Notes: generated by a model from the sequence alone, not told the origin. 55,893 nt of DNA from JBHENC01 sp051000345 (GCA_051000345.1 JBPCOJ010000094.1:1-55893); one strand, 5' to 3'; positions 34,855 to 45,422 are shown, counted from the first letter of the stretch. A program made the numbers and translations.

Positions 34855-37800
34855 TTATCGTGGGATGCTGCCGACAGCGGCGTGCAGTTCCTGAAGCGAT
34901 AGCACATCGCCCGCGCTGCCTTCTCTGCTCGCGGTGATTGCTTCGACAGCGGCCTGCGCGCCGGTCATCGTCGTTACGCAAACAACATTGTATTGCAAAG
35001 CGGCGCGGCGAATCGCCTGTTCGTCAAAGTGCGATGTGCGTCCCAGAGGCGTGTTAATTATAAGATCGATGCCTCCGCTTTTGATATGATCGACGACGTT
35101 CGGGCGGCCTTCGTTGACTTTGAAAATCGTCTCGGCTGTCAGGCCGACTTCGCGCAGGCGCGCCGCCGTGCCGAAGGTCGCCATCAAGTTGAAACCTAAA
35201 CGCGCAAGGCGGCGCGCGAGCACTACGGCCTGTCCTTTGTCAGCATCGTTGACGCTGATAAAGGCTGTGCCGTTTTGCGGCAAAGAAAGTCCCGCGCCCA
35301 TCATCGCCTTTGCGTAAGCTTCGCCGAATGTACGCCCGATACCCATCACTTCGCCCGTTGAGTGCATTTCGGGACTCAAGACGGGATCGACGCCCGGAAA
35401 TTTGGCGAACGGAAAAACAGGCGACTTGATGAAAAACCGATTAACCGTCAATTCGTCCGGCAAAGCAAAACTTTTCAAAGCGTCGCCCGCCATCACCAGC
35501 GCCGCAACGCGCGCGAGCGGTACGCCCGTCGCCTTCGAGACAAACGGCACGGTGCGCGACGCGCGTGGATTGACTTCCAACACATACACGCGATCATCCT
35601 TAATGGCAAATTGTATGTTCATCAAGCCGCGCACAGACAGAGCGCGCGCTAATTGCCGCGTGTAGTGACGCATTGTTTCAAGATGCTCTTCGGCAATTCG
35701 CACGGGCGGCAGCACGCACGACGAATCGCCTGAATGAATGCCCGCTTCTTCGATGTGCTCCTGAATGCCAGCGATGACGCATGTTTCTTCATCTGCCAAA
35801 GCATCGACATCGAACTCCGCCGCGCGCTCCAGAAATTTATCAATCAAGACAGGGCGATCCGGCGAAAAGTCCACCGCCGTTCGCACGTATTCATCCAAGC
35901 TTTCTTCGTCATAAACAATCGCCATCGCCCGCCCGCCGAGCACGTAAGACGGGCGCGCCAGCACAGGATAGCCGATGCGCGCGGCAATCTCTTTCGCTTC
36001 CGCGCCCGACGCCGCCATGCCGTTTTCCGGTTGCGGAATTCCTAACTCATCGAGCAGCGCGCCGAAGCGTTTGCGGTCTTCCGCGAGATCAATCGAATCC
36101 GGCTGCGTGCCGATAATCGGAACGCCCGCTTCATGCAAACGCACTGCGAGATTGAGCGGCGTTTGCCCGCCGAACTGCACAATCACTCCTTCGGGTTTCT
36201 CCACGTCGATAATGTTCATCACGTCCTCGAACGTGAGCGGCTCGAAATACAAACGGTCGGACGTGTCGTAATCCGTCGAGACGGTTTCCGGGTTGCAGTT
36301 GACCATGATCGTCTCAAAGCCCGCTTCCCTCAAAGCAAAAGCCGCATGACAGCAGCAGTAATCGAATTCGATTCCCTGCCCGATGCGATTAGGCCCCGAA
36401 CCGAGAATCATAATCTTGCGCTCACTCGTCGGCGCGGCTTCGTCTTCTTCTTCGTAGGTCGAATAAAGATACGGCGTGAAGGATTCAAACTCCGCGCCGC
36501 AGGTATCGACGCGCTTGTAAACAGGCACGACGCCGAGACGCTTGCGATATGCGCGCACTTCATCTTCCGAGCTTTCGGTGAGATACGCGATGCGGCGATC
36601 CGAGAGCGCGACTTCCTTGACGCGGCGCAATGTCTCCGCCGAAATTTCTTCTAACTTCTTGCCCGTGATTTCATACTGTATTTGCATCACGTCCTGAAGC
36701 TGTTCGAGAAACCAAGGGTCGATCTTCGACAAACGATGAATCTCCGCAATCGACCAATCGTGTTGCAGCGCATAAGTAATATAAGAAAATCTATTGGAAT
36801 TCGGGCGCGCTAATTTGCGTTGTAGTTCATCGTCGGAAATATTTTCGAGACGCAGCGGCTTGACGGCTTCGAGCGAACGCAAACCTTTGAACAAAGCTTC
36901 CTTGAACGTGCGTCCAATCGCCATCACTTCGCCGACGGATTTCATTTGCGTTCCGAGCACATCTTCTGCTTCACGAAACTTTTCAAACGCCCACTTCGGA
37001 ATCTTCGCCACGACGTAATCAATCGTCGGCTCGAAACTCGCAGGCGTCTTCTGCGTGATGTCTTTCTGAATCTCGTCGAGCGTGTAGCCGACGGCGAGCT
37101 TCGCCGCGATCTTCGCAATCGGAAAGCCCGTTGCTTTTGAAGCCAGCGCAGACGAACGCGAGACGCGCGGGTTCATTTCAATAATCCGCACATCGCCGTT
37201 TTCAGGATTTACGGCAAACTGTATGTTCGAGCCACCCGTCTCGACGCCGACTTTGCGTATCACTGCGATAGACATATCGCGCAAGCGTTGATACTCCATA
37301 TCGGAAAGCGTCTGCGCGGGCGCAACCGTAATTGAATCGCCCGTGTGGACGCCCATCGGATCAAAGTTTTCAATCGAGCAAATGACGACGACGTTATCCG
37401 CTAGATCGCGCATCACTTCGAGTTCGTATTCCTTCCAACCTAAGATTGATTCTTCGATCAACACTTCATGAATCGGCGACGCGGCAAGACCGGCGCGGAC
37501 AATTTCTTCAAACTCTTCCGGGTTGAAGGCGATGCCGCCGCCCGTGCCGCCGAGCGTGTAGCTGGGGCGAATAATCGCCGGGTAATTCGTTTCCTCGACA
37601 AGTTTTTCCGCTTCCGCCCAAGAGCCTGCGAAACCGCCGCGCGGCATCGGCAAGCCTTCCTCTTCCATCGCCGCCTTGAACAAGCGCCTGTCTTCGCCGA
37701 CCTTCACAGCCTCGCGCGTCGCGCCGATCATCTCGACATTGTATTCTTCCAAAATGCCAGCGTCCGCCAGCGCAATGGATAAATTAAGCGCCGTCTGCCC

Positions 37801-38073
37801 GCCCACCGTCGGCAACAGCGCATCAGGTCTTTCGCGTTTAATAATCGCCGCGACGGATTCCACCGTCAGCGGCTCGATGTAAGTTTTATCCGCCATCTCC
37901 GGGTCAGTCATAATCGTCGCCGGATTGGAATTAACGAGCACGACTTCGTAGCCTTCCGAGCGCAGCGCGCGACACGCTTGCGTCCCCGAATAATCGAACT
38001 CGCACGCCTGCCCGATAACGATGGGGCCGGAGCCGATAATAAGAATTTTACGTATGTCCGTGCGTTTCGGCAT
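34855..38073 (-). CDS. carB: Carbamoyl-phosphate synthase large subunit
   Basis: 1072 residues, full length. Two ATP-grasp halves: the first begins ILIIGSGPIVIGQACEFDYSG (split, about 10-30), the second IMILGSGPNRIGQGIEFDY near 560. Makes carbamoyl phosphate from glutamine ammonia, bicarbonate and two ATP for pyrimidines and arginine. The MGS-like allosteric domain is at the end, with NTPLGRTSHFDEQAIRR. carA is not adjacent. Confidence 0.97.
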   Translation of the reverse strand: MPKRTDIRKILIIGSGPIVIGQACEFDYSGTQACRALRSEGYEVVLVNSNPATIMTDPEMADKTYIEPLTVESVAAIIKRERPDALLPTVGGQTALNLSIALADAGILEEYNVEMIGATREAVKVGEDRRLFKAAMEEEGLPMPRGGFAGSWAEAEKLVEETNYPAIIRPSYTLGGTGGGIAFNPEEFEEIVRAGLAASPIHEVLIEESILGWKEYELEVMRDLADNVVVICSIENFDPMGVHTGDSITVAPAQTLSDMEYQRLRDMSIAVIRKVGVETGGSNIQFAVNPENGDVRIIEMNPRVSRSSALASKATGFPIAKIAAKLAVGYTLDEIQKDITQKTPASFEPTIDYVVAKIPKWAFEKFREAEDVLGTQMKSVGEVMAIGRTFKEALFKGLRSLEAVKPLRLENISDDELQRKLARPNSNRFSYITYALQHDWSIAEIHRLSKIDPWFLEQLQDVMQIQYEITGKKLEEISAETLRRVKEVALSDRRIAYLTESSEDEVRAYRKRLGVVPVYKRVDTCGAEFESFTPYLYSTYEEEDEAAPTSERKIMILGSGPNRIGQGIEFDYCCCHAAFALREAGFETIMVNCNPETVSTDYDTSDRLYFEPLTFEDVMNIIDVEKPEGVIVQFGGQTPLNLAVRLHEAGVPIIGTQPDSIDLAEDRKRFGALLDELGIPQPENGMAASGAEAKEIAARIGYPVLARPSYVLGGRAMAIVYDEESLDEYVRTAVDFSPDRPVLIDKFLERAAEFDVDALADEETCVIAGIQEHIEEAGIHSGDSSCVLPPVRIAEEHLETMRHYTRQLARALSVRGLMNIQFAIKDDRVYVLEVNPRASRTVPFVSKATGVPLARVAALVMAGDALKSFALPDELTVNRFFIKSPVFPFAKFPGVDPVLSPEMHSTGEVMGIGRTFGEAYAKAMMGAGLSLPQNGTAFISVNDADKGQAVVLARRLARLGFNLMATFGTAARLREVGLTAETIFKVNEGRPNVVDHIKSGGIDLIINTPLGRTSHFDEQAIRRAALQYNVVCVTTMTGAQAAVEAITASREGSAGDVLSLQELHAAVGSIPR

Positions 38074-38097
38074 TTATTGTGTGTATCTTCGCTCGCT

Positions 38098-38700
38098 CTA
38101 TTCTTCTATGATGTTTTCGTTTGACTCATCCGGCAATTCCACGCCGTCGTAAACATCCACGAGCGCCAGTTCACATTCGAGCGATGCCAGATGCAACACG
38201 GCGTCGGGTGCGTTGATCTCCGTCAACAGCCAACGATTTCCTTGCTGCCGCGCGTGATGTTCGACGTGTGTGCGGTATTGCGCGATGGTGACGTATTCCT
38301 GTAACGAATCGAGCGCGCGGTAGTGCTCGAATTTTTGCCCGCGATCATAATCCTGCGTTGATTTCGAGAGCACTTCAAGGATTAACGTCGGGTTAAGCAA
38401 CGTGTCCTTCTGCTTTTCGTAAAACTTGCGCTCGCCGCAAACTACGATCACGTCAGGGTATGTGTAAAGACCCGTCGGCGACACGCGCAGCCGCAAATCC
38501 GTCGCATAAACTTTGCACGGGCGATTTTTGAATTGCGGCTTCAACGCGGCGATAAGATTAGTGACAATCGAAACGTGCGCTTCGGTTGCGCCGCCCATCG
38601 CAAAGATTTCGCCGTTGAAGTATTCGCTTTTGTACTCCGCTTCGAGTTCGCGGCGCAGGTATTCATCTTCGGTGACGAAAGTTTCGGAGTGTGCGGACAT
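38098..38700 (-). CDS. Uma2-family endonuclease-like protein
   Basis: 200 residues from the ATG at 38700, which has AGGA eight bases upstream; an ATG at 38715 is possible. PD-(D/E)XK-like core: YPDVIVVCG holds the Asp, ILEVLSKSTQDYDRGQKFEHYR the Glu and Lys-side residues. Role unknown; Uma2 genes are numerous in acidobacteria and cyanobacteria and may be mobile. 24 bases downstream of the carB start. Confidence 0.88.
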   Translation of the reverse strand: MSAHSETFVTEDEYLRRELEAEYKSEYFNGEIFAMGGATEAHVSIVTNLIAALKPQFKNRPCKVYATDLRLRVSPTGLYTYPDVIVVCGERKFYEKQKDTLLNPTLILEVLSKSTQDYDRGQKFEHYRALDSLQEYVTIAQYRTHVEHHARQQGNRWLLTEINAPDAVLHLASLECELALVDVYDGVELPDESNENIIEE

Positions 38701-38813
38701 GGCGCTTTTCCTCATAACCGAGCGGCTACTTTGTTATTGAACGGCACATTATAGCGGATGGAGTTGTGTTGGGCTATGAGCGGTTATTCCAATTCATTTC
38801 GCGCGAAGGTGAG

Positions 38814-41800
38814 TTACGCAATTATCTTTTCAACCAGCGCGTCTATTTCAGTCATCTCTGCTTCGATGTGTTTCTTGATTTGAGAGCGCAATCTGCCGAG
38901 GCGATTGGCGGCGAGTTCGTGTTCGGGCGGATTGGCGCGCAGGAATTCAGATGCCTTTTGATGAGCGGTTTCGCTCAAACGTGCGAGGCGCGAATGCGTT
39001 TCGTCGCTTTTACTGAATTTAGGATAGTAGATGTCGAGGATTTTTTTTGCGACGTGCCTTGCGCCAAATAATCCTCTTGCCTGAAAATCCTTAATTAGCG
39101 AATTGGTAGCGCCCGAATTCAGGATTGCTGTTAAATAGTAAGCTTCATCAATGGTGTGGGTGTAATAAACATATGCGCTGTAATCAATCGCAAACTCTAA
39201 GTCAAGGCTTCCTCTAATATAAATTGTAGCATTAGCATCTTTGGCGGACTTTGTATAAAAAACCATGTATGACGCATTGAGATTTTGCTCTGTTAACTTG
39301 TTTTGCCAATTCAAGTAATCTGCCGCTGAAATATTTTGATTTTTCTCTGTCCGGCGCTCTGCCCAAACTTCCTCAACCTCTGCAAACCATCGTGCGGCGT
39401 TCAAGAACCCTTCTTTTCTCAAGTCTGCGGCTGAATGAAGTCTGATTGCTTTATCGCCGTTCGCTTTTTCCTCGACGGTAATGGGAAGCACAACTAAATT
39501 CGGATTGAAAAGTGCGAACGGCAGAATGCTTTTCGATAAAGCTGTGCGGAACAGAAAGCGGCTTTCGATGCGCCCTTTGAAATCAATGTTCGTCCAGGGC
39601 TTTTTAGTGTCCGCCTGAATCGCCGCCGAAGTTCGGATGTTGATAATTCTATCTTCAAAGTCGGGCGGCATCTGCTGGTTAATATCAACGAAGTAGAAAG
39701 CGCGCGGAACAATCGTCGCCCCTTGCTTGAAATCATTCTTGTATGGATTGGCCTTGTTTTGCGTTGTCGTCTTGCGCGTCGAAAGCGCGGATGATTTGCC
39801 CTGTTTGATGTAGAACCATTTGACGTTTTCTTCCGTGAGCTTCGGCGCGGCTGTCTCCAAATTGCAATTATGCGCCGGTATCTTTCCGCTGAATGATTTG
39901 CCCTTTAAGCCGGACGCAGGAAAGGCCTTTTGCTTTTTGGATTTTTCGGCGAACAGCACGCAACTCGGAACGCGAAAGAGCGGCGCGACTTCATCCAAAT
40001 CCCACGCAGCAACCAAAGAGAAGCCTTTTGCCTTGCCGCTTCGCGTGTTGTCGTGGTGGTCTGCGCTGAAGAAACTGCGCGGTAAAACAAGTGCTATCTT
40101 TCCCTTGTCGCGCAAAAAGTAATTGCTGCAATACGCCAGAAAAATCGCGGCGATTTCAAGATGCGGAAAGTTGGCTCTGCGTTCCGGCTTTACGTCGTAC
40201 TCTTTGGCGAGCTTATCCAGAACGTCCTGATAATCTTCGTTGCGTATCGAACTGAAAGTAAACCAGGGCGGATTGCCGACGATGTAATCAAACTTTTCCG
40301 CGAGAAAATAAGGCTTGTAAAGATTCTGCACGATGAACTTCCAGATGCTGTCCCGGCCTTGTTCCTTGACACGCTTGAAGCCCAGATAAATCTGATAAAA
40401 GCTTTGTGCAACTTCATCGTCGGGCGCGCCGCGTCGGGATTGCTGCGCGAGTATGTTGGTGAAGGTCTGGAGCTTTTCTTCTTTTCGATTTTGCGTTTGC
40501 TCCGCCAATTCTTCGCAAAGATTCAAGGCTTCGTCAAACAATTTTACGTCGGCAAAGATGCGCGTGCTCAAAGGATACTTGTCTTTATCAATCTGCATCC
40601 GAAATTCGTTGCCGAACAAATTTTCGACGCCCTGCGGAGCTAACAAAGTGTTCGCCAGAATGATGTTCAAGTGAATGGGCTTTTTCGCGTTGACGACTTC
40701 GCGTCCGAGCGCGAGCAGCATAGTCGTCTTGGCGATTTGAACGGATAGCGGGTGAATGTCTATGCCGTAAAGCTGTTCGTTGAGGTCTTCGACTTTAACG
40801 TTCGGATCGAGTTTTTTAATGCGGTCGGCGGCGACTCGTAAGAACGAACCGCTGCCACACGACGGGTCGAGTATTCTGTCCGTCGCTTTGAACGTAAACT
40901 CGCTGACAACGCGCTCGCACAACCAATCCGGCGTGTAATACTCGCCGAGAGATTTGCGTGTGTCTAAATCAATCATTTCCTGATAAATGCCTTTGAGAAT
41001 ATCTTCGTCCACGTTTTGAAAATCGAAGGCGGAAAGCTCTTGCGCGATGCGGCGCAGCGCGCTTTTAAGGGCAGGGAAACTTTTCTCTTTTTCTATCCAA
41101 TGAAAGAAATCATTCTCGACAAAGTTATTGATGTTATAGCGGTCAAAGATTGCGCCGCTGACAATCTCGCGCATCTCCGCGTCGTCAATGTAATCGTCGT
41201 TTGAAACAACTGTGTAAGCGAGCATCTTGGAAAAGACGCTAAGGTAAGTGTGAATCAGAAAATTTTGCTCTGTCGCTTCAAACGAACCGTAAGCGACGCT
41301 CAAAAACTTTTTCCACTGCTCGAAGGACACTTGCACTTCGCCGCTCTCTTTAACGGCGCGGAAATTTTTAGTCATCTCCCGAAAACATTGAATAAAGACG
41401 TGGCTTTGATAGCCGAACGATTCCTCTATGCGTTTGAGCGTGGCCTTCTGCTTTTCTTCTTTGAAAAGAAAACGGTCAATCCAGTAATAAAAATCTTCCG
41501 CGTTGTGTTCCGTCAACGTGAAAGACGCGCTTTCCACTTCGTTGAGAATCAGTTCGTCTTCCTTGAGTGTTTCCAGCTTAGCCACGCATGACACATCGGG
41601 CGCGAAGACTTTCCAAGTGATAAAGTCGGAAGCGATTAAAGTGTGCTCATAACCTTCGCCTGAATTGAACTGTCCCAACAAATAGCCCGCCAACTGCTCT
41701 TTAGCGTGCGCCAAAGTCTTTTTCAAATCATTCTCGAATTCGATGATGATTTTGTTGTAGAGAGTATCGGCGCTACCCCTGTGCCGTTTATCCTTGCGCG

Positions 41801-41984
41801 GAATGTTGACGATGGCAGCTTCCGCACCGCTACTGATTGCATCAATGACTTTTTTCGCTTCTTCATCGTTCGCAAAAAGACGATTGAGTAAGTCCTTAAA
41901 TAATTCTTTCTTAGTGGCTTCCTTGTTGGCTGTTTTAACTTTTTGCCGGAATTCCTTGATGTGCTCAATTGTGTTCTTAGTCAT
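38814..41984 (-). CDS. Eco57I/type IIG-like restriction-methylation enzyme
   Basis: 1056 residues. N-terminal nuclease-like domain (D73, E82 and E84 in SADTLYNKIIIEFEND). Methylase motif I DPSCGSGSF near 370-378 and catalytic NPPW near 570 mark an adenine-N6 methyltransferase. The target-recognition part is about 750-1000 (WFAEVEEVW to GLFGARHVAKKILD). Cutting and modification probably sit in one protein. No separate R, M or S gene is adjacent and it is not clearly part of BREX or DISARM. It is richer in A, T and Lys than its neighbours, suggesting transfer. The 230 bases upstream hold nothing I can name. Confidence 0.88.
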   Translation of the reverse strand: MTKNTIEHIKEFRQKVKTANKEATKKELFKDLLNRLFANDEEAKKVIDAISSGAEAAIVNIPRKDKRHRGSADTLYNKIIIEFENDLKKTLAHAKEQLAGYLLGQFNSGEGYEHTLIASDFITWKVFAPDVSCVAKLETLKEDELILNEVESASFTLTEHNAEDFYYWIDRFLFKEEKQKATLKRIEESFGYQSHVFIQCFREMTKNFRAVKESGEVQVSFEQWKKFLSVAYGSFEATEQNFLIHTYLSVFSKMLAYTVVSNDDYIDDAEMREIVSGAIFDRYNINNFVENDFFHWIEKEKSFPALKSALRRIAQELSAFDFQNVDEDILKGIYQEMIDLDTRKSLGEYYTPDWLCERVVSEFTFKATDRILDPSCGSGSFLRVAADRIKKLDPNVKVEDLNEQLYGIDIHPLSVQIAKTTMLLALGREVVNAKKPIHLNIILANTLLAPQGVENLFGNEFRMQIDKDKYPLSTRIFADVKLFDEALNLCEELAEQTQNRKEEKLQTFTNILAQQSRRGAPDDEVAQSFYQIYLGFKRVKEQGRDSIWKFIVQNLYKPYFLAEKFDYIVGNPPWFTFSSIRNEDYQDVLDKLAKEYDVKPERRANFPHLEIAAIFLAYCSNYFLRDKGKIALVLPRSFFSADHHDNTRSGKAKGFSLVAAWDLDEVAPLFRVPSCVLFAEKSKKQKAFPASGLKGKSFSGKIPAHNCNLETAAPKLTEENVKWFYIKQGKSSALSTRKTTTQNKANPYKNDFKQGATIVPRAFYFVDINQQMPPDFEDRIINIRTSAAIQADTKKPWTNIDFKGRIESRFLFRTALSKSILPFALFNPNLVVLPITVEEKANGDKAIRLHSAADLRKEGFLNAARWFAEVEEVWAERRTEKNQNISAADYLNWQNKLTEQNLNASYMVFYTKSAKDANATIYIRGSLDLEFAIDYSAYVYYTHTIDEAYYLTAILNSGATNSLIKDFQARGLFGARHVAKKILDIYYPKFSKSDETHSRLARLSETAHQKASEFLRANPPEHELAANRLGRLRSQIKKHIEAEMTEIDALVEKIIA

Positions 41985-42213
41985 ATTTTGAGGTATGAGG
42001 AATCGAATTTCGTTAAGGTCTGTTCCCCGCGACGTTAGCGGTTCGAGAACTTATTAGCATCGTTGAAAGTTTTGCATCTCAACGGTTATTGATTGTTTAG
42101 GATTTGGAGAAATTGCGTCAACAACCCACCCGGTAGAATTAAATACTTAGCTGCTGGCAAAGGTTAAGAGCGTCAGAAGAATCGGGGAATTGCGCAAGTA
42201 AAACGTTACCTAC

Positions 42214-43032
42214 TTAAGGTTGCTGTGAGTCGTATTTTTTGCGGTAATCTTCGCCTTCGATGTGGACGGTTTTGCACATTTCGTAGAGGCGCGAGCGCAG
42301 GCGGACGCCGATGCGGTCTTCGAGTGTTTCGTCTTTTTCGGTGCGTCTGGCGTCCAGATAGTTCGTCGTGAAGATGGTCAGCTTTTTGTCGTTGTAGCGC
42401 GTGTTGATGATTTGCATCATCGTGTCTCTGACCCAATCCGTCGGCTTCGATGCGCCTAGTTCGTCGAGCACTAATACTTCGGCTTCAAAGACGGGCGCGA
42501 GGACTTTTAGTTCGGACGTTTGCGAAATAGGATTGTAGGAGTTTTGTATTTCCTTGAGCAGCGCGCCGAATTCGTAGAACAAACAGGGCGTTCCCTTTTC
42601 TATCAATCCGCGCAGGATGGCGACAGAGAGATGAGTTTTGCCGACGCCGACTGTGCCCATAAAAAGCAGGCCGCGTTCGACTGCCGGAAATTCTCTGACC
42701 ATGCGAAAAGCGTAATTGAAGGCGCGTAGCTGCGCGCCGTTGCCCTTCGCAGGGTAATAAGTTTGCATCGTGCAGGCATCGTAGCGGCGCGGAATGCGCG
42801 CGGCTTCGATAAGCTTCGTTTGATGATTCTGCGAGCGGCAACGGCAACGCCGCGCTCCCTTGCCCGCGACGACTTCCATTCCGCTGCCATAGCAAAATTC
42901 ACATGCGCTCGATTGCTCCGCAGGCTCCGCCGATGTTGCAGCGGTATCCCACGGCAGCGTCGGGGTTTCCCTCGGCGCGTCCGCGTCCGGCACGGCGCGC
43001 AGCGGTTGAATTTTGGCTTTCTCTGAAGACAT
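42214..43032 (-). CDS. DnaC/DnaI-like helicase loader ATPase
   Basis: 272 residues from the ATG at 43032; a TTG start at 43134 would add 34 residues without clear similarity. A Cys ribbon (Cys44, 47, 63, 65: CEFCYGSG to RRCRCR) precedes the AAA+ domain: Walker A GTVGVGKTH at 126-134, Walker B VLVLDELG near 199, arginine region EDRIGVRLRSRLYEM. It would load DnaB-type helicase. IstB is related, but there is no transposase or inverted repeat here. Confidence 0.85.
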   Translation of the reverse strand: MSSEKAKIQPLRAVPDADAPRETPTLPWDTAATSAEPAEQSSACEFCYGSGMEVVAGKGARRCRCRSQNHQTKLIEAARIPRRYDACTMQTYYPAKGNGAQLRAFNYAFRMVREFPAVERGLLFMGTVGVGKTHLSVAILRGLIEKGTPCLFYEFGALLKEIQNSYNPISQTSELKVLAPVFEAEVLVLDELGASKPTDWVRDTMMQIINTRYNDKKLTIFTTNYLDARRTEKDETLEDRIGVRLRSRLYEMCKTVHIEGEDYRKKYDSQQP

Positions 43033-43226
43033 GCGGCGATGGATTGTGTTGAAGTTCTGTGTTCTTTGCAAAGGCGCGCAACAATCAACTGCTGTGCGCT
43101 GCGCGATTTCTTTGCCACGCTTCCAAACTTTCAACGAAGACCGTATACGGAAGCGTGCGGCGGATTATAGCACTCGAAAAAAAGATTGCAAGAGCGTTCC
43201 GGCGAGACGCAAAAACCACTATATTT

Positions 43227-45422
43227 TTAGACGTTCATCGCCTGCCCCGTGCGCAAGGAATCGAGTATGCGGAAGGTCGCGCGCGTCGTCGCAGACAAAT
43301 CATCGAGCGCAATCGGCGCGGCTGTGCCTTTCAAAACCATCTCGCAAACGGCGCGCACTTCATCCGCTTGGCCTTTATCCTGATTACGTAATTTCAAACT
43401 TTCGGTGCGGCCTTTGTGGTAAAGCGTCGCGCTGCGGAAATCATCGAGCACGAAAACTTTGCCGCCTCCGAAAATTTCGATGCGCTCCTTCGGCATCGCC
43501 TTGTCGCCTTCAGCCAAGTATGCGATGGAGCCGTTTGAGCCGTCACTGAAACGCAGAGTGATAAAAACGGAATCCTCATTTATGCTTTCGTGATTGCGGC
43601 TGTCAATCGCTTCGGCGTAAACGCGCGTCGTGACGGCTCCGGTCAGGAAGTGCATGAAATCTATGAAGTGACAGACTTCGCCGACGATGCGCCCGCCGCC
43701 CTGCTCCTTATCTTGTATCCAATGCTCGCGCGGAATGCGCCCTGCGTTAATGCAGTAGTTAATCGAAAGCGGCACATTGGAATTACCGGAATTCCCGGAG
43801 CCGTTTGAATTTGCGAAGAATTCTCCGGCGCGGCGCGCGAGCGGTGAAAAGCGGCGATTGAAGCCGACTATTAATTGCCCGCCTGAAGCTCTCGCAGCAG
43901 CAAGCACACTCGCCAATTCTTCATCGTCGAGCGCGAGCGGCTTTTCGACGAAGACATTGCGTCCGGCAACAAGGGCGCGCCGTGCAAGTTCAGCGTGCGT
44001 ATCGTGACGCGTCGCAATCACAATCAAATTAATGTTCGGGTCATTGATGACATCATCGGCGTTTGCAACGCAGCTTTGAAAACCGTATTTCTCGCCGATG
44101 TCACGCGCTGAAACTCCAGAGGCTGTGGCAATCGAGCCGAACTCTGCGCCCGCCGTCTTGAAGCGCGGCAACAAATGCGTCTTCGCGTAATTGCCCGCGC
44201 CGATCACTCCGATCCGAACGACAAAAGCATCAGCGCTGTTCTTTTTACTTGCGGCTAGTTTACCCGTATTCAGATTAATGCGGCTTTCAATTTCGCGCTC
44301 CGTGTCGTAGCCGAGCACGACGCCCAGATACGGCTCCTTCGTTTCGCCCGTAATCAAATCATAAGCGCGCTCGCCTTCCTCGATTGGAAAGCGATGCGTG
44401 ATAAGACGTTCGACGTTGACGCGTTCTTCTGCGACGAGATCGAGGAAGGCTTCGATGTTGCGCCCTTCTGTCCAGCGCACGTAAGCGAACGGATAATCAT
44501 GCCCGCGCTCTTCGTATTCGGGATCGTAGCGACCCGGCCCATACGACATGGAAATCTTGAGGCTCAATTCGCGTTCATAATAAAGCTTGCGCGGCACGTC
44601 CATCCCGACCAGCCCGACGGCGACGACGCGTCCCTTCATACGCGAAATCTCGCCCGCGAATTCAATCGGTTGATTCGATGAAGTCGCGGCGGTAATCAAC
44701 ACAGCATCCGCCCCGCGCCCGCGCGACCACTTCATCACAAGCTTTTTCGCCTCGCTCGAATTCGCCGTCGCATCGTCCGCGCCAAGCTCGCGCGCAAGCT
44801 CGACTTTCTTTTCGTCCAAATCGACGCCGAAGACGCGGCAGCCGCTCGCCTTCAAAAGCTGCACGGTTATTTGACCTAATAAGCCGAGACCGACAACCAC
44901 CACCGATTCGCCTAAGGTCGGCTCCGCGAGCCGCACGCCCTGCAACGCAATTGCTCCGAGCGTGCCGAAAGCTCCCGCCTCAAAACTTACCGCGTCGGGC
45001 AAGCGCACGCACAAATTTTTCGGCACGCTCAACACTTCCGCATGTGAAGCAAAGCCAGCGCCCGCGCACGCCACGCGATCACCCGCGCGAAACTCCGTTA
45101 CGCCCTCGCCCGCATCGACCACAATTCCTGCCGCGCTATAACCGAGCGCCGTCTGCGAACTGAGTTTCGCGCGCACTGCTTGAAACGTGTTCAGCAAGCC
45201 TTCGTTCTGCGCCTTCTGAATCACTTGCTTGACCAGATCAGGCCGCTCGCGCGCTTTGCCGAGCAAACTTTTCTTCCCCATGTCAACGGTCATGCGTTCC
45301 GTGCCTGCGCTGATTAAAGATGCGGCGGCGCGCACCAAGACACGGCCATTTTGCGCAACGGGCGGCGGCACATCCGCAATCTTCACTTCACCCGTTTTAA
45401 GATTTTGCAGAATTTGCTTCAT
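43227..45422 (-). CDS. Two-domain oxidoreductase: zinc-type alcohol dehydrogenase fused to Gfo/Idh/MocA
   Basis: 731 residues. About 1-375 is an MDR-type dehydrogenase (ISAGTERMTVDMGKKS, LGYSAAGIVVDAGEG, then VVVGLGLLGQITVQLLKASG). About 400-730 is a Gfo/Idh/MocA dehydrogenase with its own Rossmann start VIGAGNYAKTH and EKPLALDDEE. Fusions of this type occur in polysaccharide and glycan gene clusters, where they may epimerise or oxidise a sugar nucleotide. No glycan genes flank it here. The gene runs whole with no frameshift. Confidence 0.92.
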   Translation of the reverse strand: MKQILQNLKTGEVKIADVPPPVAQNGRVLVRAAASLISAGTERMTVDMGKKSLLGKARERPDLVKQVIQKAQNEGLLNTFQAVRAKLSSQTALGYSAAGIVVDAGEGVTEFRAGDRVACAGAGFASHAEVLSVPKNLCVRLPDAVSFEAGAFGTLGAIALQGVRLAEPTLGESVVVVGLGLLGQITVQLLKASGCRVFGVDLDEKKVELARELGADDATANSSEAKKLVMKWSRGRGADAVLITAATSSNQPIEFAGEISRMKGRVVAVGLVGMDVPRKLYYERELSLKISMSYGPGRYDPEYEERGHDYPFAYVRWTEGRNIEAFLDLVAEERVNVERLITHRFPIEEGERAYDLITGETKEPYLGVVLGYDTEREIESRINLNTGKLAASKKNSADAFVVRIGVIGAGNYAKTHLLPRFKTAGAEFGSIATASGVSARDIGEKYGFQSCVANADDVINDPNINLIVIATRHDTHAELARRALVAGRNVFVEKPLALDDEELASVLAAARASGGQLIVGFNRRFSPLARRAGEFFANSNGSGNSGNSNVPLSINYCINAGRIPREHWIQDKEQGGGRIVGEVCHFIDFMHFLTGAVTTRVYAEAIDSRNHESINEDSVFITLRFSDGSNGSIAYLAEGDKAMPKERIEIFGGGKVFVLDDFRSATLYHKGRTESLKLRNQDKGQADEVRAVCEMVLKGTAAPIALDDLSATTRATFRILDSLRTGQAMNV

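Noticed and set aside
38814..41984. PglX of BREX or DrmMI of DISARM
   Set aside because: No partner genes (pglZ, brxC, drmA or drmB) lie nearby, so a stand-alone type IIG-like enzyme is the simpler reading.
42214..43032. IstB of an insertion sequence
   Set aside because: No IstA transposase, terminal inverted repeats or target duplication; the Cys ribbon fits a DnaC-like loader.
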